DNA from: an uncultured Thiomonas sp.
GTDB taxonomy: Bacteria; Pseudomonadota; Gammaproteobacteria; Burkholderiales; Burkholderiaceae_C
Reading direction: 5' to 3'
NCBI GenBank assembly: GCA_937927695.1
Contig: CALBRU010000155.1
Span: forward strand, 1 to 12,161
Length of the DNA stretch: 12,161 nt
A model generated the notes under the pieces. The model searched no databases, was not told where the DNA came from, and saw nothing but the letters and a program-made list of their open reading frames with translations. A program made the translations under genes and the position numbers. Positions 6,602-12,161 of the stretch are shown here, piece by piece; position 1 is the first letter of the stretch, and every line of letters begins with the position of its first letter.

Positions 6602-7015
6602 TCAGCCCCGCTCCTGCGCCAGCCACTCCAACACCGGCAACGCGCCGGGCAGCACCGGGCTGAGCGTGACCGGCAGCGTTTGCCACGAGAGTTGCTGGCC
6701 TTCGCGGCCCTGCGGTTCGCCGTCCCACGCGGTGATGCGGCAGAACTGCAGATCGACCAGGGCATGGGGATAGTCCACGCGCAGGCTGCGCCAGAACTGG
6801 GCCTGCCGCACCCGTACCCCCAGTTCTTCTTCAAACTCCCGGGCCAGCGCGTCCTGCAACGATTCGCCGACTTCCAGCTTGCCCCCCGGAAACTCCCAGT
6901 AACCCGCATAGGGCTTGCCCTCGGGGCGCGAAGCCATGAGAAAGGCGCCGTCTGCGCGCACCATCAGCCCGACTGCCACCGCAACCGGCGTGCGCTGAGA
7001 CGGAGACGGATTCAC
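6602..7015 (-). CDS. mutT: MutT-like Nudix hydrolase (probable 8-oxo-dGTP diphosphatase)
   Basis: Nudix pyrophosphohydrolase; MutT removes 8-oxo-dGTP from the nucleotide pool and so prevents A:T to C:G transversions. The protein is 137 residues. The N-terminal strand VAVAVGLMVRADGAFLMASR and the GYWEFPGGK motif are typical of MutT. The Nudix box covers residues 45-67 (Gly45, Glu51, Arg59, Glu60, Glu63, Glu64, Gly66) and is complete, so it should be active. The start is GTG 7015, overlapping the stop of the upstream ATPase gene as GTGA, with a G-rich stretch before it. The frame stays open further upstream inside the ATPase gene but without MutT similarity. Position downstream of secA and facing yacG supports the MutT assignment; substrate specificity is inferred from family and context. 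Confidence 0.9.
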   Translation of the reverse strand: MNPSPSQRTPVAVAVGLMVRADGAFLMASRPEGKPYAGYWEFPGGKLEVGESLQDALAREFEEELGVRVRQAQFWRSLRVDYPHALVDLQFCRITAWDGEPQGREGQQLSWQTLPVTLSPVLPGALPVLEWLAQERG

Positions 7016-7977
7016 TTCCCGCCGCGCCCCGCCCAGTCGCGGGCGAACTGCCAGGCCACGCGGCCAGACCGCGAGCCGCGCTCCAGCGCCCAGACCAGCG
7101 ACTCCTGCAGCGCCTTGTCCATCTGCCTGTCGCTCACGCCGAACGCGCGTAACCAGTGCTCGGCGATGTGCAGATAGTCGTCTTGACTGTAGGGGTAGAA
7201 ACTCACCCAGAGCCCGAAGCGTTCGGACAGGGAAATTTTTTCTTCCACCACTTCGCCGGGGTGGATCTCGCCATTCTCGAGATGCTTGTAGCTCAGGTTC
7301 TCTTGCAGATACTCGGGCATGAGATGCCGCCGGTTGGAGGTGGCGTAGATCAGCACGTTGTCTGCCGTGGCGCTGACCGAGCCATCGAGCACCGACTTGA
7401 GCGCCTTGTAGCCCGGCTCGCCTTCCTCGAACGACAGATCGTCGCTGAACACGATGAAACGCTCGGGACGATCTGCGAGCAGATCGGTGAGTTCGGGCAG
7501 ATCGACCAGATCGGCCTTGTCCACCTCGATGAGACGCAAGCCTTGGCGCGCGAACTTGTTCAGACTGGCCTTGACCAGGGACGATTTGCCGGTACCGCGC
7601 GAGCCGGTGATAAGCACATTGTTGGCCGGCTTGCCCTGCACGAACTGGCGGGTATTGCGCTCGACCTTGCGGCGTTGATCTTCGATGCCGATCAGATCGT
7701 CGTAAGTGATGGGCGAGAGCTTGTGCACGGGGGCCAACTGCTTGCGCCCGCCCTTGCTGATCCAACGGAAAGCGACCGACGTAGCCCAGTCGGGCTCGGA
7801 CAGCGGGGCAGGCAGCAGCGTTTCCAGCCGATCGAGCAGGCCATTGGCTCGATGAAACAGCGCGGCAAGCTGGCCGCTCAGATCAATGGATATTGGCACA
7901 TCCGCAAGAGGAGCATCCACTTCAACGCTGGCTTGGGTGCGAGCCGTCTTGCGGCGGGTTCCGGTTTGGGTCGGCAT
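7012..7977 (-). CDS. DUF815-family AAA+ ATPase of unknown function
   Basis: P-loop ATPase of the family long listed as DUF815, with no settled function. From ATG 7977 it is 321 residues. A Pro/Thr/Arg-rich N-terminal lead is followed by a helical segment and the family motif YDDLIGIEDQRRKVERNTRQF at about residues 92-112. Walker A is GSRGTGKS at 125-132, Walker B is FIVFSDD ending at Asp179/Asp180, and a sensor-1-like strand IYATSNRRHLMP and a late arginine-rich segment (ERGSRSGR) complete the AAA+ layout. It is followed at once by mutT through a GTGA overlap. The start is uncertain: ATG 7977 is four bases past the argJ stop, while an ATG at 8001 would overlap argJ and add eight residues; neither has a clear Shine-Dalgarno. 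The tight packing suggests translation coupled to argJ. No signal peptide or membrane segment is seen, so it is probably cytosolic. Confidence 0.88.
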   Translation of the reverse strand: MPTQTGTRRKTARTQASVEVDAPLADVPISIDLSGQLAALFHRANGLLDRLETLLPAPLSEPDWATSVAFRWISKGGRKQLAPVHKLSPITYDDLIGIEDQRRKVERNTRQFVQGKPANNVLITGSRGTGKSSLVKASLNKFARQGLRLIEVDKADLVDLPELTDLLADRPERFIVFSDDLSFEEGEPGYKALKSVLDGSVSATADNVLIYATSNRRHLMPEYLQENLSYKHLENGEIHPGEVVEEKISLSERFGLWVSFYPYSQDDYLHIAEHWLRAFGVSDRQMDKALQESLVWALERGSRSGRVAWQFARDWAGRGGK

Positions 7978-7981
7978 GGGT

Positions 7982-9217
7982 TCAGGAGCGGTAATCGGCA
8001 TTGATGGACACATAGTCGTGCGACAGATCACAGGTCCACACCGTCGTCGCCGCCGCGCCACGGCCCAGCGCGATGCGCACGGTGATCTCGGCTTGTTTCA
8101 TCACGCGCTGGCCCTCTTCCTCGCGGTAATCGGGGTGGCGACCGCCGCGCGTGGCGACATGCACGTCGTCGAGATAGAGATCGACACCCTCCACATCCAG
8201 ATCATTCACCCCGGCGTAGCCCACTGCCGCCAGAATGCGGCCCAGATTGGGGTCGCTGGCGAAGAACGCGGTTTTCACCAAAGGCGAATGCGCCACGGCG
8301 TAGGCCACCAAGCGGGCTTCGTCGCGGCTGCGTGCGCCTTCGACCCGCACGCTGATGAACTTGGTGGCGCCTTCGCCGTCGCGCACGATGGCCTGGGCGA
8401 GTTGCTGCGCCAGCGCGGTGAGCGCGGCCTGCAAGGCCTGCGCCTGCGGGCTGTCCGCGTGGGTGATCTTCGCCAGATCCGTCTTGCCCGTGGCGACGAC
8501 GACGAGGGAATCGTTGGTCGAGGTATCGCCATCGATGGTGATGCTGTTGAACGATTCGTCCGCCGCGGCGCGGGTAAGCTGCTGCAGCACTTCGGGCGCG
8601 ACTGTGCAATCCGTGGCGATGAAGCCGAGCATCGTCGCCATATTCGGGCGAATCATGCCGGCGCCTTTGCTGATGCCGGTGAGCGTCACGGTGACGCCGT
8701 CGATCACCACCTGCGTACTGGCTGCCTTGGGCAAGGTGTCGGTGGTCATGATGGCGGCAGCGGCATCGAGCCAGCCTTCGCTGCGCGCTGCGGCAAGCGC
8801 GGTGGGCAGGCCGTCGATCAGACGCTGCATGGGCAGCGGCTCCAGAATCACGCCGGTCGAAAACGGCAGCACCTGCTCGGGCTGCACGCCAAGCAGGCCA
8901 GCCAGCTCCACGCAGGTCTGCCGCGCATCGGCCAGACCCTGAGCGCCGGTTCCGGCATTGGCGCAGCCGGTGTTGATGACCAGGGCGCGCACGTCCTGCC
9001 CGCCCATGCTTTGCAGATGCTCGCGGCACACCTGCACCGGCGCGGCGCAAAACCGGTTCTGGGTGAACACCCCCGCCACGCTGGCGCCGGGTGCGATCTG
9101 GATCACGGTGACATCCTTGCGCCCCAGCTTGCGGATCTGCGCCTCGGCGACACCCAACAAAACGCCCTCAACGGCGCGCAGGCTGCTGGGTTCGGGGACT
9201 TGAAGATTCACCGCCAT
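7982..9217 (-). CDS. argJ: Bifunctional glutamate N-acetyltransferase / amino-acid acetyltransferase ArgJ
   Basis: ArgJ transfers acetyl from N-acetylornithine to glutamate (cyclic arginine pathway); bifunctional forms can also use acetyl-CoA. The protein is 411 residues. It matures by self-cleavage at the Ala-Thr bond in KGAGMIRPNMATMLGF, here A194-T195, with Thr195 as nucleophile of the beta chain. Other family motifs are NTGCANAGTG, STGVILEPLP (oxyanion region, about 120-129), FNSITIDGDTSTND and the C-terminal end YVSINADYRS, so both halves are intact. I chose ATG 9217 because the family N-terminus MAVNLQ begins there and GGAGAG (9224-9229) sits 6 bases upstream; the frame is open for 9 codons further. 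It follows secA by 67 bases that include a strong hairpin. Whether the acetyl-CoA activity is present cannot be read from the sequence. Confidence 0.96.
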   Translation of the reverse strand: MAVNLQVPEPSSLRAVEGVLLGVAEAQIRKLGRKDVTVIQIAPGASVAGVFTQNRFCAAPVQVCREHLQSMGGQDVRALVINTGCANAGTGAQGLADARQTCVELAGLLGVQPEQVLPFSTGVILEPLPMQRLIDGLPTALAAARSEGWLDAAAAIMTTDTLPKAASTQVVIDGVTVTLTGISKGAGMIRPNMATMLGFIATDCTVAPEVLQQLTRAAADESFNSITIDGDTSTNDSLVVVATGKTDLAKITHADSPQAQALQAALTALAQQLAQAIVRDGEGATKFISVRVEGARSRDEARLVAYAVAHSPLVKTAFFASDPNLGRILAAVGYAGVNDLDVEGVDLYLDDVHVATRGGRHPDYREEEGQRVMKQAEITVRIALGRGAAATTVWTCDLSHDYVSINADYRS

Positions 9218-9223
9218 GACAAA

Positions 9224-9229
9224 CTCTCC
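9224..9229 (-). promoter_or_regulatory. Ribosome binding site of argJ
   Basis: GGAGAG on the minus strand, 6 bases before ATG 9217. It decides that start over the upstream in-frame ATG at 9244. Confidence 0.8.
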
Positions 9230-9252
9230 ACAAAGTGATGCCATTCAGGATA

Positions 9253-9280
9253 GGCTGCAGGCCCGATGGGCCCAGCAGCC
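9253..9280 (-). other. GC-rich hairpin between secA and argJ
   Basis: On the minus strand the outer arms GGCTGC and GCAGCC pair perfectly (6 bp). Inside, GGCCC pairs with GGGCC (5 bp) around an ATC triloop, with a small 2x1 internal loop between the stems. It begins 4 bases after the secA stop and ends 35 bases before the argJ start. No T-run follows, so it is a poor intrinsic terminator. It may protect the secA 3' end, attenuate transcription into argJ, or be a partial terminator. Confidence 0.6.
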
Positions 9281-9284
9281 AGGT

Positions 9285-12074
9285 TCAACTCAGCTTGCCG
9301 TGGCAATGCTTGTATTTCTTGCCGCTGCCGCAAGGGCAGGGATCATTGCGGCCGACCTTGGGGTAAGGATTTTCCGGCAGCGATGCAGCGGCAGAGCCGC
9401 CCGCGACGGCCATGCCGGCCAGCGCCGCCTCGGTGCTGTCGAGCACGGAAATGCCGGATGCCGCATCGGCGTGCTGGAAGTTGATGTGGATGCGCTGTGC
9501 TTGCTGCTCCATGTTCTCGGCGGCCTCCTCGGCCTGCTCCGGGCTTTGCACCTGCACCGTCATCAGCACGCGGGTGACTTCGGACTTCACCGCATCGAGC
9601 ATCATGCCAAACAGCTCGAACGCCTCGCGCTTGTATTCCTGCTTGGGCTGCTTTTGCGCATAGCCGCGCAGGTGGATGCCCTGGCGCAGATGATCGAGCG
9701 ACGACAGATGCTCGCGCCATTGCTGGTCGAGCGTTTGCAGCAGCACCACGCGCTCGAACTGGGCAAAGTTGTCGCGTCCGACCAGATCGACCTTGGTGGA
9801 GTAGGCGGTGTCGGCGGCTTCGAGTACGCGCTCGAGCACGTCCTCGTCGGTCATGTTTTCGTCAGACTCCAGCCATTCTTTGAGCGGCAGCTCGATCTGC
9901 CATTCATCGCGCAGCACTTTTTCGAGGCCGGGAATATCCCACTGCTCTTCCATGCTCTGCTCGGGCACATAGGCGCGCACCAGATCGGAGAAGGCGCCCT
10001 GGCGCAGTGAGGTGATCTGCTCGCTGACCTCGGTAGAGTCGAGCAGTTCATTGCGCTGCTGATAGATGATTTTGCGCTGCTCGTTGGACACGTCGTCGTA
10101 TTCGAGCAATTGCTTGCGGATGTCGAAGTTGCGCGCCTCGACCTTGCGCTGCGCGCTCTCGATCGAACGCGTCACCATGCCGGCTTCGATGGCCTCGCCC
10201 TCGGGCATTTTCAGCCGTTCCATGATGGCTTTGACGCGGTCGCCGGCAAAAATGCGCATCAGCGCGTCATCGAGCGACAGATAGAACCGGGTCGACCCCG
10301 GGTCGCCCTGACGGCCCGAGCGGCCGCGTAACTGGTTGTCCACCCGGCGGCTTTCATGCCGCTCGGTGCCGATGATGTGCAGGCCGCCTGCAGCAATCAC
10401 CTGGTCGTGCAGCGATTGCCACTCGCTCTTGAGGGTGTGCACCTTGGCGGCTTTTTCCTCATCCGACAGATTGGGGTCGGCCTCGATGATCTCGCACTGC
10501 TTTTCCACATTGCCGCCGAGCACGATGTCAGTGCCCCGACCGGCCATATTGGTGGCGATGGTGACCATGCCCGGGCGCCCGGCCTGCGCCACGATCTCGG
10601 CTTCACGCGCGTGTTGCTTGGCGTTGAGCACCTGATGCGGCAGCTTTTTCTGCAGCAGCAACATCGAGAGTTTTTCGCTGCTCTCGATGGAGGTGGTGCC
10701 CACCAGCACCGGCTGGCCGCGCTCGTGGCAGTCGCGGATGTCTTCGACCACGGCCAGATCGCGCTCGTGGGCGGTCTTGTAAACCTTGTCCTGCGCATCC
10801 TTGCGGCGGATGGGCTTGTTGGTCGGGATAACCACGGTTTCGAGCTTGTAGATTTCCTGGAACTCGAAGGCTTCGGTATCGGCCGTGCCCGTCATGCCGC
10901 CGAGCTTGGCGTACATGCGGAAATAGTTCTGGAAGGTGATCGAGGCCAGGGTCTGGTTCTCGCTCTGAATGTCAACACCTTCCTTGGCTTCCACCGCCTG
11001 GTGCAGACCATCGGACCAGCGGCGGCCCGCCATGATGCGGCCGGTGAACTCATCGACGATGATGACCTCGCCGTTCTGCACCACATAGTGCTGATCGCGG
11101 TGGTAGAGGTGATTGGCGCGCAGCGCCGCATACACATGGTGCATCAGCGCGATGTTGGCCGCGTCGTAAAGCGTGGTGCCCGGGGGAATCAGCCCCATTT
11201 CGGTGAGAATGGCCTCGGTCTTCTCGTGGCCCGACTCGGTGAGAAACACCTGATGCGCTTTCTCATCGACGGTGAAATCGCCGGGTTTCTCCACCCCCTT
11301 GCCGGTGATCGGGTCTTCCTCGCCGATCTGACGCTCCAGCCGCGGGACGATGACGTTGATCTTCTTGTAAAGATCGGTGTTGTCGTCAGCCTGACCAGAG
11401 ATGATGAGCGGCGTGCGCGCCTCGTCGATCAGGATGGAGTCGACCTCGTCGATCAGCGCATAGTTCAGCCCGCGCTGCACCCGCTCGGCAGGCTCGTACA
11501 CCATGTTGTCGCGCAGGTAATCGAAGCCGTACTCGTTGTTGGTGCCGTAGGTCACATCGGCAGCGTAGGCCGCCTGCTTCTCTGACTTGGTCATATTGGG
11601 CAGGTTGATGCCCACGGTCAAACCGAGAAAGGTGTAGAGGCGGCTCATCCACTCGGCATCACGCCGGGCCAGATAGTCGTTCACCGTGACCACATGCACG
11701 CCCTTGCCTGAAAGCGCGTTGAGATAAACCGGCAGCGTGCCCACCAGGGTCTTGCCCTCGCCGGTACGCATTTCGGCGATCTTGCCGTTGTGAAGCGCCA
11801 TGCCGCCGATCATCTGCACATCGAAGTGCCGCATCTTCAACGCCCGCTTGCCCCCTTCGCGCACCACGGCGAACGCCTCCGGCAGCAGATCATCGAGACT
11901 GCGGCCATTGGCCACCTGCTGGCGAAACTCGGCGGTCTTGGCCTTGAGTTCATCGTCGCTGAGTTTTTCGAATTGCGGTTCCAGGGCGTTGATGCGCTCG
12001 ACCACGCGCCGGTACTGGCGCAGCAAACGTTCGTTGCGGCTACCGAACAGACTGGTGAGGAATTTGACTGGCAT
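9285..12074 (-). CDS. secA: Preprotein translocase ATPase SecA
   Basis: Motor ATPase that pushes unfolded preproteins through SecYEG; cytosolic and peripheral to the inner membrane. The 929 residues slightly exceed the roughly 901 of E. coli. Domains in order: NBD1 with Walker A MRTGEGKT at 102-109 (Lys108) and the DEVD Walker B at 209-212; the preprotein cross-linking domain from about 220; NBD2 with GTTSIESSE, TNMAGRGTDI and RGRSGRQGDPG; then the helical scaffold and wing. A variable linker leads to a C-terminal zinc tail with C913, C915, C924 and His925 (PCPCGSGKKYKHCHG), which binds SecB and lipids. It is complete. The start ATG 12074 gives the usual MPVKFLTSLFGSRNERLL beginning; a GGAG lies about 11 bases upstream. 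Only 87 bases of leader remain in the window, and I see no clear promoter or SecM-like reading frame there. Confidence 0.98.
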   Translation of the reverse strand: MPVKFLTSLFGSRNERLLRQYRRVVERINALEPQFEKLSDDELKAKTAEFRQQVANGRSLDDLLPEAFAVVREGGKRALKMRHFDVQMIGGMALHNGKIAEMRTGEGKTLVGTLPVYLNALSGKGVHVVTVNDYLARRDAEWMSRLYTFLGLTVGINLPNMTKSEKQAAYAADVTYGTNNEYGFDYLRDNMVYEPAERVQRGLNYALIDEVDSILIDEARTPLIISGQADDNTDLYKKINVIVPRLERQIGEEDPITGKGVEKPGDFTVDEKAHQVFLTESGHEKTEAILTEMGLIPPGTTLYDAANIALMHHVYAALRANHLYHRDQHYVVQNGEVIIVDEFTGRIMAGRRWSDGLHQAVEAKEGVDIQSENQTLASITFQNYFRMYAKLGGMTGTADTEAFEFQEIYKLETVVIPTNKPIRRKDAQDKVYKTAHERDLAVVEDIRDCHERGQPVLVGTTSIESSEKLSMLLLQKKLPHQVLNAKQHAREAEIVAQAGRPGMVTIATNMAGRGTDIVLGGNVEKQCEIIEADPNLSDEEKAAKVHTLKSEWQSLHDQVIAAGGLHIIGTERHESRRVDNQLRGRSGRQGDPGSTRFYLSLDDALMRIFAGDRVKAIMERLKMPEGEAIEAGMVTRSIESAQRKVEARNFDIRKQLLEYDDVSNEQRKIIYQQRNELLDSTEVSEQITSLRQGAFSDLVRAYVPEQSMEEQWDIPGLEKVLRDEWQIELPLKEWLESDENMTDEDVLERVLEAADTAYSTKVDLVGRDNFAQFERVVLLQTLDQQWREHLSSLDHLRQGIHLRGYAQKQPKQEYKREAFELFGMMLDAVKSEVTRVLMTVQVQSPEQAEEAAENMEQQAQRIHINFQHADAASGISVLDSTEAALAGMAVAGGSAAASLPENPYPKVGRNDPCPCGSGKKYKHCHGKLS

Positions 12075-12161
12075 GGGAAGGCGGACTCCAGGCCCGCAGT
12101 CTTTGAGTATGGTTTTGAGGGAAGACCGCAGCGACAGACGCCCGCCCGGCTGTCCGAGAAC

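Noticed and set aside
7016..7765. In-frame upstream extension of the Nudix gene through the ATPase gene
   Set aside because: Arg/Gln-rich shadow frame; the Nudix protein begins naturally at GTG 7015.
7886..9238. 450-residue plus-strand open frame opposite argJ
   Set aside because: Shadow frame; argJ on the other strand is full length with all its motifs.
10356..11585. 409-residue plus-strand open frame opposite secA
   Set aside because: Shadow frame; secA codons explain the lack of stops, and the protein shows no domain.
12075..12161. secA promoter (CATACT as a -10 box) or a SecM-like leader gene
   Set aside because: No acceptable -35 box and no arrest-type reading frame in the 87 bases available.

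Overview
The window is a block of chromosomal housekeeping genes from a high-GC Gram-negative bacterium, most likely a betaproteobacterium of the order Burkholderiales. A Thiomonas-like organism is possible, but genus is not provable here. The grounds are the betaproteobacterial look of the proteins (SecA, ArgJ, PilBCD, ZapD) and the gene order, in which argJ and an uncharacterised AAA+ ATPase sit between secA and a mutT-type gene. I see no mobile element, CRISPR array, phage gene or defence system.

Layout. At the left edge on the minus strand is the 5' part of surE (1-385), interrupted by an in-frame TAG, and upstream of it a tRNA-Leu(UAA) gene (468-560). A non-coding stretch (561-962) follows. 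Then a plus-strand run: pilB, pilC, pilD (type IV pilus assembly ATPase, inner-membrane platform, prepilin peptidase), coaE (last step of coenzyme A synthesis), zapD (FtsZ bundling) and yacG (small zinc protein, gyrase inhibitor family). Most of these genes overlap or nearly abut, the exception being a 115-base gap before zapD. A minus-strand run converges on it: secA (preprotein translocase motor), argJ (arginine biosynthesis), a DUF815-family AAA+ ATPase and a MutT-like Nudix hydrolase. The last three are linked by very short gaps or stop/start overlaps. The two runs meet tail to tail at about 6566-6601.

How the genes work together. PilB, PilC and PilD make up much of the inner-membrane machinery for type IV pili or a related system, but no pilin gene is present. 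The coaE-zapD-yacG set facing secA/mutT resembles the well-known E. coli neighbourhood (ppdD-hofB-hofC, coaE-zapD-yacG, mutT-secA), so this is old conserved synteny rather than an accessory island.

The points most worth a second look are the amber codon in an otherwise well-conserved surE, two short tandem triplications at the ends of zapD and yacG that each place TGA in all three forward frames, and a strong hairpin between secA and argJ. I did not find a convincing undescribed biological system.
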